Assembly: GCA_036287865.1 (NCBI GenBank)
Contig: CP126743.1
Span: 1,550,001 to 1,614,000 of the forward strand
DNA: 64,000 nt
Direction: 5' to 3'
From: Fluviibacter phosphoraccumulans_A
GTDB taxonomy: Bacteria > Pseudomonadota > Gammaproteobacteria > Burkholderiales > Rhodocyclaceae
How positions within the stretch are numbered: the first letter of the stretch is position 1; every line of letters begins with the position of its first letter. The position numbers and the translations under genes were made by a program. Of the stretch, positions 8,560 to 18,506 are shown piece by piece. Below the pieces are notes generated by a model. That model saw only the letters and a program-made list of their open reading frames with translations. It ran no database searches and had not been told where the DNA came from.

Positions 8560-10605
8560 GTGTCTTCCCTGTCTGCTGCTAACGCACCCTCCCGTCCAGC
8601 CCGCCCCGCACCTGCTGCGCCGGCCTATAACGAACTCACCGGTGCCATTCGCGCCCTAGCCATGGACGCTGTCCAGCAGGCCAACTCCGGCCACCCCGGC
8701 ATGCCGCTCGGCATGGCTGAAATTGCCGAAGTGCTTTGGCGTCAACACCTTAGCCACAACCCGGCCAACCCGGCCTGGCCAAACCGCGACCGCTTTGTGC
8801 TGTCGAACGGCCACGGCTCGATGCTGCTGTACGCCCTGCTCCACCTGAGCGGCTACGACCTCACCATCGAAGACCTCAAACAATTCCGCCAGCTGCACAG
8901 CCACACACCGGGCCACCCGGAATATGGCTACACCGCGGGCGTTGAAACCACCACCGGTCCCCTCGGTCAAGGCATTGCTAACGCCGTAGGCATGGCGATC
9001 AACGAAAAGCTGCTGGCCGCTGAATTCAATCGCGATGGGCACACCATCGTGAACCACTACACCTATGCCTTCATGGGCGACGGCTGCCTGATGGAAGGCG
9101 TTTCGCATGAAGCCTGTTCGCTGGCTGGCACCTTGGGTCTGGGCAAACTGATCGCCTTCTGGGACGACAACGGCATTTCGATCGATGGTCAGGTTGAAGG
9201 CTGGTTTACCGATGACACGCCGGGTCGCTTTGCTGCCTACGGCTGGCAGGTGATTCCTAACGTCAACGGCCATGATGATGCCGCACTTGATGCCGCCATC
9301 AAAGCCGCCAAAGCCGACACGGCCCGCCCCACACTAATCTGCTGCCGCACCGCCATTGGCATGGGATCGCCAAACAAAGCCAACTCGGCCGATGTGCACG
9401 GCGCGCCGCTGGGTGCTGACGAGATCGCCGCAACACGCGCTGCCATTGGCTGGACGCACGCCGCGTTCGAAATTCCTGCTGATGTCTACGCTGCCTGGAA
9501 TGCCCGTGCCGCGGGTGCCGAACGTGAAGCCAGCTGGGATAAGGCTTTTGCAGCTTACGCCGCTAGCTTCCCTGCCGAAGCAGCTGAATTTACCCGCCGA
9601 CTATCCGGCAAGCTGCCAGCCAACTGGGCCAAGACTTCAACCGACTTTATCGCCGCAACGCAGGCGAAAGCTGAAACCGTTGCCACACGTAAAGCATCGC
9701 AACTGGCCATCGAAGCACTCGCCCCGAATCTGCCAGAACTGCTATGCGGATCGGCCGATCTGGCCGGCTCTAACCTGACCTGGTGGAAGGGTGCCAAGGG
9801 CGTCACTGCCAATGATGGCGGCAACTATCTGTTCTACGGCGTGCGCGAATTCGGCATGACGGCCATCGCCAATGGCATTGAATTGGCCGGTGGTTTCATC
9901 CCCTACACCGCTACTTTTATGGTGTTCTCGGATTACGCCCGTAACGCCATCCGCATGGCAGCACTGATGAAGGTGCGTCAGATCATGGTTTACACCCACG
10001 ACTCGATCGGTCTGGGAGAAGATGGTCCAACGCACCAGCCGGTTGAACACGCGGCATCGCTGCGAATCATCCCGAATCTGGATGTCTGGCGCCCGGCCGA
10101 TGCCACCGAAACGGCTATCGCCTGGGTAAAGGGTATCGAAAACGCCAATGGTCCAACGGCTCTACTGCTGTCGCGCCAGAATCTGCCACCGGTTGCCAAT
10201 AAGACGGCTGTTGCCGACATCGTCCGTGGTGGTTATGTCGTTTCGCCGGCCACCAACGCCCAGGCCGTGCTGATCGCCACCGGTTCGGAAGTGAAGCTAG
10301 CGCTAAATGCCCAAGCTGCCCTGGCTGAGGCCGGTGTTGTGGTTAGCGTCGTTTCAATGCCTTCAACCACTACCTTCGATAAGCAGGACAAAGCATGGCG
10401 TGACCAGGTGCTGCCAGCCGGTCTGCCACGTGTAGCCGTTGAAGCCGGTCACCCGGACGGCTGGTACAAATATGTGGGTTTGAACGGCGCTGTTGTCGGC
10501 CTCGCCCGCTTTGGCGAATCGGCGCCCGCCGGTTTGCTCTTTAAAGAATTCGGCTTCACCGTCGAAAACGTTGTTAACACCGTCCGCGGTGTGATTTTTA
10601 AATAA
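8560..10605 (+). CDS. tkt: Transketolase
   Basis: Thiamine-diphosphate enzyme of the non-oxidative pentose phosphate pathway. The 681 residues begin at a GTG without an obvious ribosome site; conserved homology starts near ELTGAIRALAMDAVQQ, so the first 20 Ala/Pro-rich residues are uncertain. Visible motifs are the TPP/Mg2+ site GDGCLMEG followed by FWDDNGISIDG, the pyrimidine-domain segment VREFGMTAIANGIEL, and YTHDSIGLGEDGPTHQPVEH. It heads a cluster with gapA, pgk, pyk, fba and purC, all on the plus strand. The frame is intact. Confidence 0.96.
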   Translation: MSSLSAANAPSRPARPAPAAPAYNELTGAIRALAMDAVQQANSGHPGMPLGMAEIAEVLWRQHLSHNPANPAWPNRDRFVLSNGHGSMLLYALLHLSGYDLTIEDLKQFRQLHSHTPGHPEYGYTAGVETTTGPLGQGIANAVGMAINEKLLAAEFNRDGHTIVNHYTYAFMGDGCLMEGVSHEACSLAGTLGLGKLIAFWDDNGISIDGQVEGWFTDDTPGRFAAYGWQVIPNVNGHDDAALDAAIKAAKADTARPTLICCRTAIGMGSPNKANSADVHGAPLGADEIAATRAAIGWTHAAFEIPADVYAAWNARAAGAEREASWDKAFAAYAASFPAEAAEFTRRLSGKLPANWAKTSTDFIAATQAKAETVATRKASQLAIEALAPNLPELLCGSADLAGSNLTWWKGAKGVTANDGGNYLFYGVREFGMTAIANGIELAGGFIPYTATFMVFSDYARNAIRMAALMKVRQIMVYTHDSIGLGEDGPTHQPVEHAASLRIIPNLDVWRPADATETAIAWVKGIENANGPTALLLSRQNLPPVANKTAVADIVRGGYVVSPATNAQAVLIATGSEVKLALNAQAALAEAGVVVSVVSMPSTTTFDKQDKAWRDQVLPAGLPRVAVEAGHPDGWYKYVGLNGAVVGLARFGESAPAGLLFKEFGFTVENVVNTVRGVIFK

Positions 10606-10641
10606 TCTGCAGTCTCATATTTAAATACACGGAGATTTACC

Positions 10642-11670
10642 ATGGCTATCAACGTCGCTATTAACGGTTTCGGTCGTATCGGTCGCTGCACCCTGCGTGC
10701 CATCTATGAGCTGGGCCTGCAGAAGGAATTCAATCTGGTCGCCATCAATGCCTCAGGCGACCTGAAGGCCAACGCCCACCTGCTGAAATACGACACCACT
10801 CATGGCCGCTTCCGCACTTCGGTAGAGATCGAAGGCGAAGACTGCATCATCATTGACGGCAAAAAGATTGCCTTCTACTCGACCAAAGATCCAAAGGCCA
10901 TCAACTGGGCTGATCACAAAGTCGACATGGTGCTGGAATGTACCGGCGCCTACACCTCGAAAGCCAAAGCCCAAGCACTGCTGGAGCAAGGCGCCAAGCG
11001 CGTACTGATCTCGGCACCGGGCGGCGACGATGTCGACGCAACCGTGGTCTTCGGTGTGAATACCGAAGTCCTGAAGGGTGACATGACTGTGGTATCGAAC
11101 GCCTCGTGTACCACCAACTGTCTGGCGCCAGTCGCCAAGATCCTGTCGGATAACGTCGGCATCAAGTCGGGCCTAATGACCACAGTTCACGCTTACACCA
11201 ACGACCAGGTTACCGTCGACGTTCGACACAAGGATCTGCGTCGCGCCCGCGCCGCTGCCCAGAACATCATCCCGACCAAGACCGGTGCCGCTGCTGCCGT
11301 AGGTCTCGTGCTGCCACAACTGAAGGGCAAGTTTGATGGTTTCGCGCTGCGCGTACCGACCATCAACGTATCGCTGGTGGACCTGACATTCACCACCGAT
11401 CGCCTGACCACCAAAGACGAAATCAACAGCCTGATGACGGCTGCAGCTAATGGCCCGATAAAGAACGTGCTGGCCGTGAACAACGATCCGCTGGTGTCGT
11501 CGGACTTTAACCACGACCCACATTCGTCGACCTTTGACGCCACGCAGACCCGTGTAATCCAGGCAGAAGACGGCAGCACCCTAGTCAAGGTTCTGGCCTG
11601 GTACGACAACGAGTGGGGTTACAGCTGCCGTATGCTGGACACTGCCCGCGCCTGGATGCAAGCCAAGTAA
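10642..11670 (+). CDS. gapA: Glyceraldehyde-3-phosphate dehydrogenase, type I
   Basis: NAD-dependent glycolytic/gluconeogenic dehydrogenase of 342 residues. It has the Rossmann motif NGFGRIGR at the N-terminus, the active-site SNASCTTNC with the nucleophilic Cys, and the C-terminal WYDNEWGYSCRMLD segment. GGAG lies about 8 bases before the ATG. It sits 36 bases after tkt and 36 bases before pgk, consistent with one operon. The frame is intact. Confidence 0.96.
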   Translation: MAINVAINGFGRIGRCTLRAIYELGLQKEFNLVAINASGDLKANAHLLKYDTTHGRFRTSVEIEGEDCIIIDGKKIAFYSTKDPKAINWADHKVDMVLECTGAYTSKAKAQALLEQGAKRVLISAPGGDDVDATVVFGVNTEVLKGDMTVVSNASCTTNCLAPVAKILSDNVGIKSGLMTTVHAYTNDQVTVDVRHKDLRRARAAAQNIIPTKTGAAAAVGLVLPQLKGKFDGFALRVPTINVSLVDLTFTTDRLTTKDEINSLMTAAANGPIKNVLAVNNDPLVSSDFNHDPHSSTFDATQTRVIQAEDGSTLVKVLAWYDNEWGYSCRMLDTARAWMQAK

Positions 11671-11706
11671 TTCCGGATTTCACTACCAGCCACTCGGAGC
11701 CTGATC

Positions 11707-12891
11707 ATGAATGTTAAGAAGCTGAAAGATGTCGATGTAAGCGGTAAGCGCGTTTTCATCCGTGCCGACCTCAACGTCCCGCAGGACAATGCCGGCAACA
11801 TTACTGAAGACACTCGTATCCGCGCATCGATCCCATCGATCAAGTACTGCCTGGATAACGGCGCCGCCGTGATGGTGACCTCGCACCTCGGTCGTCCGAC
11901 CGAAGGCGAAGTCAAAGCCGACGACACACTCATGCCAGTGGCTGTGCGCCTCGGTCAGCTGCTTAACAAACCTGTCCGTCTGATCCAGAACTGGGTCGAC
12001 GGTGGCTTTGAAGTCAAACCCGGTGAAGTGGTGCTGTTGGAAAACTGCCGCTGCAATAAGGGCGAGAAGAAAGACAACGAAGAGCTGGCCCAAAAGATGG
12101 CCAAACTCTGTGACGTCTATGCGAATGACGCCTTCGGCACGACCCACCGCGCCGAGGCCACCACCCATGGCATCGCCCGCTTTGCACCGGTAGCCTGCGC
12201 TGGCATGCTGATGGGCGGCGAAATCGATGCCCTGGCCAAAGCGATTGAAAACCCGGCACGTCCGCTGGTCGCCATTGTCGGTGGCGCCAAGGTGTCTTCG
12301 AAGCTAGTCATCCTCAAGTCGCTGGCTGAAAAAGTCGATCAGCTGATCGTTGGTGGCGGTATCGCCAACACTTTCCTGCTGGCTTCCGGTCACCGCATTG
12401 GTGAATCGCTGGCCGAACCTGAGCTGGTCAAGGAAGCGCAGGCCATCATGGACATGATGAAGGCCCGTGGCGCCGAAGTCCCTCTGCCGGTCGACGTGGT
12501 CGTTGCTGATGAAGTCTCTGCACTGGCTCGCGCCAACAAGATTCCCGTTGAAGAAGTGGCAGCCCATGACCGCATTCTGGACGTTGGCCCTAAAACTGCC
12601 GCCCGTCTATCGGACATCATCGCCCATGCTGGTACGATTATCTGGAATGGCCCGGTCGGCGTTTTTGAGCATGATCAGTTCGCCGGTGGTACCAAAATGA
12701 TGTCGTCCGCCATTGCCCACTCCGATGCATTCTCGATTGCCGGTGGTGGCGACACCCTGGCCGCAATTGCTAAATTCAAGATCGCCGACGACGTTGGCTA
12801 TATTTCAACAGGTGGCGGTGCTTTCCTGGAGTTCCTGGAAGGTAAGACCCTGCCAGCCATCGAAGCGCTTGAAGCACGCGCCAACGGCTAA
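11707..12891 (+). CDS. pgk: Phosphoglycerate kinase
   Basis: Transfers phosphate between 1,3-bisphosphoglycerate and ADP. The 394 residues show the substrate-binding RADLNVPQD near residue 20, the SHLGRPT motif, the hinge segment GGAKVSSK, and the nucleotide-site GGGDTLAA near the C-terminus. The start is supported by CGGAG upstream of ATGAATGTTAAG. It lies between gapA and pyk and has no defect. Confidence 0.96.
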   Translation: MNVKKLKDVDVSGKRVFIRADLNVPQDNAGNITEDTRIRASIPSIKYCLDNGAAVMVTSHLGRPTEGEVKADDTLMPVAVRLGQLLNKPVRLIQNWVDGGFEVKPGEVVLLENCRCNKGEKKDNEELAQKMAKLCDVYANDAFGTTHRAEATTHGIARFAPVACAGMLMGGEIDALAKAIENPARPLVAIVGGAKVSSKLVILKSLAEKVDQLIVGGGIANTFLLASGHRIGESLAEPELVKEAQAIMDMMKARGAEVPLPVDVVVADEVSALARANKIPVEEVAAHDRILDVGPKTAARLSDIIAHAGTIIWNGPVGVFEHDQFAGGTKMMSSAIAHSDAFSIAGGGDTLAAIAKFKIADDVGYISTGGGAFLEFLEGKTLPAIEALEARANG

Positions 12892-12906
12892 GTAGAGGAT
12901 ACCTCT

Positions 12907-14340
12907 ATGCTCCGCAGCACGAAGATCGTAGCTACCCTCGGCCCCGCCAGCTCATCGCCGGAGGCGCTGGGTGCACTGATCGCTGCGGGCGTAGATGTCG
13001 TCCGCCTCAACTTTAGCCATGGCACGCCGGACGATCACCGCGTGCGTGCCCAACTGGTGCGCGAACTGGCGCAGCAATATCGTCGCCCGGTCGGCATTCT
13101 GGTCGATCTACAAGGTCCCAAGATTCGCGTGGGCAAATTCGCCGACGGCAAAATCACCCTGACCAAGGGTGACGACTTCGCCTGCACACTGGGCAACCAG
13201 GATCGCGTCGGTCTTGACTACCCGGAACTGCCCAACGACGTGCATGCCGGCGATGTCCTGTTACTGGATGATGGCCGTGTCGTTCTGAATGTTACCGCGG
13301 TTAATGGCCCGGAGATTCACACCAAGGTGCACGTGGGCGGCCCGCTGTCCAATAACAAGGGAATCAACCACAAAGGCGGCGGCCTGTCTGCACCGGCGCT
13401 GACCGACAAAGACAAGGCCGACATGATCACGGCGGCCGAAATCAACGCTGACTACCTGGCCATTTCCTTCCCGCGTGAAGCCGCCGACATTCATCTGTTG
13501 CGCGAGCTCATGAAAAAAGCTGGCGGCAAATCACTGATCATTGCCAAAATCGAGCGCACCGAAGCGATTGAAAATCTAGCCGAAATCCTTGATGCTTCAG
13601 ACGGCATCATGGTGGCTCGTGGCGACCTGGGTGTTGAAGTTGGTGATGCAGCAGTGCCCTCACTGCAAAAACGCATGATCCGCATGGCGCGCGAGATGAA
13701 TAAACTCGCCATCACCGCCACGCAAACGATGGAATCAATGATCAGTTTGCCGATTCCCACCCGTGCCGAAGTCTCTGATGTGGCTAACGCCGTGCTGGAT
13801 GGTACTGACGCCGTCATGCTGTCAGCCGAAACGGCCAGCGGCCAGTACCCGGTGGAAACCGTCGAAGCCATGTCGCGCATCTGCCTGGAAGCCGAACGCA
13901 CTTACCCGGTAATGCTCGAAAGCGAATTTCTCGACCGTGTCTTCACGCGCGTCGACCAGTCGATTGCCATGGCAGCCATCTGGACCGCACACCACCTAAA
14001 GGTCAAAGCCATTGCGGCACTGACCGAGTCTGGCTCTACTGCCCTGTGGATGAGTCGCCTCAATTGCGGCGTACCTATCTTCGCGCTCACCCCGGATGAA
14101 AGCTAACGCAATCGCATGACGCGGTTCCGTGATGTCTACCCGATGCTCATGCCACGTAGCCAACTGGACCGTGACATGATGCTGGCCGATGCCGAAACCG
14201 TACCACTGGATCAGGGCGCTGTCGAACGTGGCGACATCGTCGTCATGACCATCGGCGAACCCATCGGCACGCCCGGCGGCACCAATACCCTAAAGATTGT
14301 TCATGTCGGGGACCATGCCACCCCCAATCTTACTGGCTAA
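12907..14340 (+). pseudogene. pyk: Pyruvate kinase interrupted by an in-frame TAA
   Basis: Converts phosphoenolpyruvate and ADP to pyruvate and ATP. Residues 1-399 run to ALTPDES and are cut by TAA at 14104-14106. The same frame then continues as RNRMTRFRDVYPM to 14340, so the full product would be about 477 residues. The catalytic barrel is complete: TKIVATLGPASS, the IIAKIERTEAIEN active-site signature with Lys, ARGDLGVEVG, and TATQTMESM. The lost part is the second half of the C-terminal (allosteric/tetramer) domain. Restart at 14116 would give only a fragment. A shortened, deregulated enzyme is possible but unlikely to be stable. It sits in the pgk-fba operon. Confidence 0.85.
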
Positions 14341-14386
14341 GCTTTTTTCAATTCCCTAACCAGCACCATTTTTCCGGAGTAAAACC

Positions 14387-15451
14387 ATGTCTCTCGTTTC
14401 CCTGCGCCAACTGCTCGACCACGCCGCTGAAAACAACTACGGCCTGCCTGCATTTAACGTTAACAACATGGAGCAGGTCTGGGCCATCATGGAAGGCGCC
14501 AACAAGCTCAATGCGCCCGTCATCATGCAAGCCTCTGCGGGTGCCCGCAAATATGCCGGTGAGCCCTTCCTGCGCCACCAGATTCTGGCAGCACTCGAAG
14601 CCTACCCCCACATCCCTGTTGTGATGCACCAGGATCACGGGCAAAGCCCCGCTGTTTGTATGGGCGCCATTCGCTCGGGCTTTTCATCGGTGATGATGGA
14701 TGGCTCGTTAATGGAAGATGGCAAAACGGTTGCCTCCTTCGAGTACAACGTTGAAACCATGCGCAAAGTGGTCGAACTGTCGCACAGCATCGGCGTTTCA
14801 GTTGAAGGCGAACTGGGCGTACTCGGCTCCCTGGAAACCATGACCGGCGATAAAGAAGATGGTCACGGTGCCGAAGGCAAGATGACCATGGAGCAGTTGC
14901 TGACCGATCCGGATCAGGCTGCGGAATTTGTTAAAGCCACACAGTGTGATGCCCTCGCAATCGCGATTGGCACCAGCCACGGGGCTTACAAATTCACCAA
15001 GAAGCCCACGGGCGATATCCTCGCGATCTGGCGCATCAAAGAAATCCACGCCCGCATCCCGAACACCCACCTGGTGATGCACGGTTCGTCGTCGGTACCG
15101 CAAGAATTGCTGGCCGAGATCCGCGAATTCGGCGGTGACATGAAGGAAACCTACGGTGTACCCGTAGAAGAAATCCAGGAAGCGATCAAGCACGGCGTGC
15201 GTAAGATCAACATTGATACTGACATCCGCCTGGCTATGACCGGTGCCATTCGTCGTTATATGTTCGAAAATCCGAGCAAGTTCGACCCGCGTGATTACCT
15301 GAAACCGGCTCGCGAAGCCGCTAAAAAGGTCTGCGAAGCGCGCTTCGAGGCCTTTGGTTGTGCCGGTCAAGCCAGCAAAATCAAGCCGATTCCGCTCGAC
15401 GTGATGGCGTTAAACTATGCCGAAGGCAAACTGAATCAAGTCGTTCGTTAA
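14387..15451 (+). CDS. fba: Fructose-bisphosphate aldolase, class II (CbbA type)
   Basis: Zinc-dependent aldolase of 354 residues that joins or splits fructose-1,6-bisphosphate. It begins MSLVSLRQLLDHAAENNYG and carries the metal/active-site segments MHQDHGQS, EGELGVLGS and HGSSSVPQE, and KINIDTDIRLAMTG. The sequence type is that of the longer class IIB aldolases found with Calvin-cycle or gluconeogenic operons in beta-proteobacteria. CCGGAG precedes the ATG. It follows pyk and precedes purC by 18 bases; the frame is intact. Confidence 0.95.
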   Translation: MSLVSLRQLLDHAAENNYGLPAFNVNNMEQVWAIMEGANKLNAPVIMQASAGARKYAGEPFLRHQILAALEAYPHIPVVMHQDHGQSPAVCMGAIRSGFSSVMMDGSLMEDGKTVASFEYNVETMRKVVELSHSIGVSVEGELGVLGSLETMTGDKEDGHGAEGKMTMEQLLTDPDQAAEFVKATQCDALAIAIGTSHGAYKFTKKPTGDILAIWRIKEIHARIPNTHLVMHGSSSVPQELLAEIREFGGDMKETYGVPVEEIQEAIKHGVRKINIDTDIRLAMTGAIRRYMFENPSKFDPRDYLKPAREAAKKVCEARFEAFGCAGQASKIKPIPLDVMALNYAEGKLNQVVR

Positions 15452-15469
15452 TTTTCTCCGGTAACCCTT

Positions 15470-16408
15470 ATGTCTCAAGCCCTATTCGAATCGACCATCA
15501 CCAGCCTGCCCCTGATTGCCAAGGGCAAGGTGCGCGACATCTACGCCGTGGGTGACGGCAAACTCCTCGTCGTCAGCAGCGACCGCCTGTCGGCATTCGA
15601 TGTGATCCTGCCGGATCCGATCCCGGGCAAGGGCAAAGTACTCACGCAAACTGCCAGCTTCTGGTTCAAAAAACTGGCCGACATCGTTGCCACACACAGC
15701 ACCGATATCGATCCGGAAACAGTCGTTGCCGAGAACGAACGCGCCCAGGTACGTAACCGCGCCGTGGTGGTGAAGCGTCTGCGTCCGCTGCCAATCGAAG
15801 CGGTGGTTCGTGGCTACATCATCGGTTCAGGCTGGAAAGACTATCAGGACACCGGCGCCGTCTGCGGTATCAAGCTGCCAGCAGGTCTACAGCAAGCCGA
15901 TAAATTGCCACAACTGATCTTCACGCCAGCCACCAAGGCTGCCGTGGGTGATCACGATGAAAACATTTCCTTCGAACAGGCGCAGGCGCATTGCGACAAG
16001 GAACTCAACAGCCTGCTCCAAGGCACTGGCAAAACCGGTTCCAAACTGGTCACCGAAGCCCGTGACGCTGCCTTTGCCCTCTACCAGGCCGCTGCTGATT
16101 ATGCAGCTACCAAGGGCATCATCATCGCCGACACCAAGTTCGAATTTGGCATCGATGACAAGGGCACGCTGCGTCTGATCGACGAAATCCTCACGCCAGA
16201 CTCATCACGTTTCTGGCCGGCCGATGCCTGGAAGCCGGGTAGCAACCCGCCGTCTTACGACAAACAGTACGTGCGTGATTATCTGGAAACACTGGACTGG
16301 AATAAGAAGGCACCCGGCCCCACATTACCGCAAGAGGTCATTGAACAAACGGCCGCCAAGTACCACGAGGCCTTTGAAAAACTCACCGGACAGAAAGTCA
16401 CCGAGTAA
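15470..16408 (+). CDS. purC: Phosphoribosylaminoimidazole-succinocarboxamide synthase
   Basis: SAICAR synthase of purine synthesis: ATP-dependent ligation of aspartate to CAIR. At 312 residues it belongs to the longer form common in beta-proteobacteria and fungi. Motifs seen are GKVRDIYAVGDGKLL, the VVRGYIIGSGWKDY segment and IADTKFEFGIDDKG. The start at 15470 is 18 bases after fba, and purC is the last gene of the tkt-to-purC run. No purE/purK follow here. Confidence 0.96.
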   Translation: MSQALFESTITSLPLIAKGKVRDIYAVGDGKLLVVSSDRLSAFDVILPDPIPGKGKVLTQTASFWFKKLADIVATHSTDIDPETVVAENERAQVRNRAVVVKRLRPLPIEAVVRGYIIGSGWKDYQDTGAVCGIKLPAGLQQADKLPQLIFTPATKAAVGDHDENISFEQAQAHCDKELNSLLQGTGKTGSKLVTEARDAAFALYQAAADYAATKGIIIADTKFEFGIDDKGTLRLIDEILTPDSSRFWPADAWKPGSNPPSYDKQYVRDYLETLDWNKKAPGPTLPQEVIEQTAAKYHEAFEKLTGQKVTE

Positions 16409-16453
16409 TTTCTCCGGAAACAATATAACAACAGCAGCACAGGAAGCCCCAAC

Positions 16454-18493
16454 ATGAATCCACTCCTCGATTTTGCGGGGCTTCCCCGCTTTGATGTCAT
16501 TCAACCGACGGATGTCCAGCCCGCCATCAGCCAGCTGCTCGCTGAATCGCGTGCCGAAGTCGAACGTTTGCTCGATACGAAGGTGCCGGCCACCTGGAAC
16601 GACTTCGCACAACCCATGCAGGACAGCTTGGAGCGCCTGTCGCGCGCCTGGGGCATGGTTGGTCACCTGCATAACGTCAACGACATCTCTCCCTGGCGCG
16701 AGGCGTACAACGCCATGCTGCCAGAGGTCACGCGCTTCTATGCTGAACTGGGCCAGAACCTCGAACTCTTCAAGCGCTATCAGGCCATGGCTGCGAGCGC
16801 CGAATTCACCACGCTGAGCCCTGCGCGTCAACGCATTCTGCAAAACGAGATTCGCGACTTCAGTCTTTCGGGTGCCGAGTTACCCGACAGCGACAAACCA
16901 CGTTTCCAGGCACTGCAAGAACGCCTATCTCAACTGGCTGCCAAGTTCTCAGAGAATTTGCTAGACGCCACCAATGCCTTTCATCTGGACATCAGCAACG
17001 AAGCCGAACTCGATGGCCTACCCGCCGACGTTAAAGCCGCAGCCAAAGCGGCTGCTGATAAAGCTAGCATCGCCGGCTGGCGTTTCAGCTTGCATGCCCC
17101 GTCCTACTTGCCAGTGATGCAATACGCCAGCCACCGCCCACTGCGCGCCCAGATGTATCGCGCCTACGCCGTGCGTGCCAGCGAGTTTGCCGATGGCGCC
17201 AGCAAGCCTGAATGGAACAACGCAGCCCTGATCGATGAAATCCTCAAGCTGCGCGCCGAAATGGCACAGATGCTCGGCTATCAAAGCTACGCGGAAGTGT
17301 CGCTGGTTCCCAAGATGGCTGACAACGTACCGCAAGTGCTGGCTTTCCTCCGCGATCTGGCACAACGTGCCAAACCTTATGGCGCAGCCGATCTGGCTAA
17401 ATTGACCTCCTTTGCAAAAACCGAACTCGGGTTTGATACGGTCGAACCTTGGGATATCGCCTACATCTCCGAGAAACTCAAACAGGCTCGCTACAGCTTT
17501 TCGGATGACGAGGTCAAACAGTACTTCCCGGAGCCTAAGGTTCTAGGTGGTCTATTCAACGTGATCGAGCGTCTTTTTAGCGTCGAGATCACAACCGACA
17601 ACGCACCCGTCTGGCACCCAAGTGTGCGCTTCTTCCGCATCACCAAAGACAACCAACTCATTGGCCAGTTTTATCTAGACCTCTATGCCCGCAAAGAAAA
17701 GCGCGGGGGCGCCTGGATGGATGAAGCGTTGACCCGTCGCCGTATTGCATCGGGTATCCAAACGCCTGTGGCCTATCTGAATTGCAACTTCCCAGCACCC
17801 GTAGGTGATAAACCTGCCACCTTCTCGCACGACGATGTAATCACCCTCTTCCATGAAACCGGGCATGGCCTGCACCATATGCTGACCCAGGTGGAAGATC
17901 TGGCTGTCTCCGGTATTCATGGCGTGGAGTGGGATGCCGTTGAGTTGCCATCGCAGTTTATGGAGAACTTCTGTTGGGAGTGGTCGGTGTTACAAGGCAT
18001 GACCGGCCATGTCGAGACCGGCGAGCTATTGTCACGAGCGCTCTATGACAAGATGCTTGCCGCCAAGAACTTCCAGAGCGGCCTTTTCACCCTGCGCCAG
18101 CTGGAGTTTGCCCTATTTGACTTACTCATTCATAACGATCCAGCTTGCAGCACACCCGTGCTCGATACACTGGCTACAGTCCGTCAGGAAGTAGCGGTTA
18201 TTAATCCACCGGCCTGGCATCGTTTTCCGAATAGCTTCTCGCACATTTTCGTGGGCGGCTATGCGGCAGGCTATTACAGCTACAAGTGGGCAGAAGTGCT
18301 GTCCGCCGATGCATTCGCTGCCTTTGAAGAAAGCGGCAATCCGGTAGACCCTGTCACTGGCGCACGTTTCCTCAAAGAAATTCTTTCCGTGGGTGGTTCA
18401 CGCCCAGCGATTGACTCCTTCCGCGCCTTCCGCGGTCGTGACCCACAGGTCGATGCATTGCTGCGTCATTGCGGCATGACCATTGCGGCATGA
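16454..18493 (+). CDS. prlC: Oligopeptidase A (M3 family metallopeptidase)
   Basis: Cytosolic zinc endopeptidase that degrades short peptides, including cleaved signal peptides. The 679 residues match the family length (E. coli 680). The zinc motif HETGH lies in LFHETGHGLHH (near 17850), with the third ligand Glu in the downstream VEWDAVELPSQFMEN region. The C-terminus is altered by a 14-bp tandem duplication (18467-18480 and 18481-18494): without it the frame would end GMTTETS with a TGA at 18508-18510 overlapping the next gene's ATG. The present ending GMTIAA is only a tail change, so the enzyme is probably active. Confidence 0.95.
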   Translation: MNPLLDFAGLPRFDVIQPTDVQPAISQLLAESRAEVERLLDTKVPATWNDFAQPMQDSLERLSRAWGMVGHLHNVNDISPWREAYNAMLPEVTRFYAELGQNLELFKRYQAMAASAEFTTLSPARQRILQNEIRDFSLSGAELPDSDKPRFQALQERLSQLAAKFSENLLDATNAFHLDISNEAELDGLPADVKAAAKAAADKASIAGWRFSLHAPSYLPVMQYASHRPLRAQMYRAYAVRASEFADGASKPEWNNAALIDEILKLRAEMAQMLGYQSYAEVSLVPKMADNVPQVLAFLRDLAQRAKPYGAADLAKLTSFAKTELGFDTVEPWDIAYISEKLKQARYSFSDDEVKQYFPEPKVLGGLFNVIERLFSVEITTDNAPVWHPSVRFFRITKDNQLIGQFYLDLYARKEKRGGAWMDEALTRRRIASGIQTPVAYLNCNFPAPVGDKPATFSHDDVITLFHETGHGLHHMLTQVEDLAVSGIHGVEWDAVELPSQFMENFCWEWSVLQGMTGHVETGELLSRALYDKMLAAKNFQSGLFTLRQLEFALFDLLIHNDPACSTPVLDTLATVRQEVAVINPPAWHRFPNSFSHIFVGGYAAGYYSYKWAEVLSADAFAAFEESGNPVDPVTGARFLKEILSVGGSRPAIDSFRAFRGRDPQVDALLRHCGMTIAA

Positions 18494-18494
18494 C
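18467..18494 (+). repeat. 14-bp tandem duplication at the end of prlC
   Basis: CATTGCGGCATGAC occurs twice back to back (18467-18480, 18481-18494). Because 14 is not a multiple of 3 it shifts the prlC frame and creates the stop at 18491-18493. Confidence 0.95.
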
Positions 18495-18506
18495 CACTGA
18501 AACATC

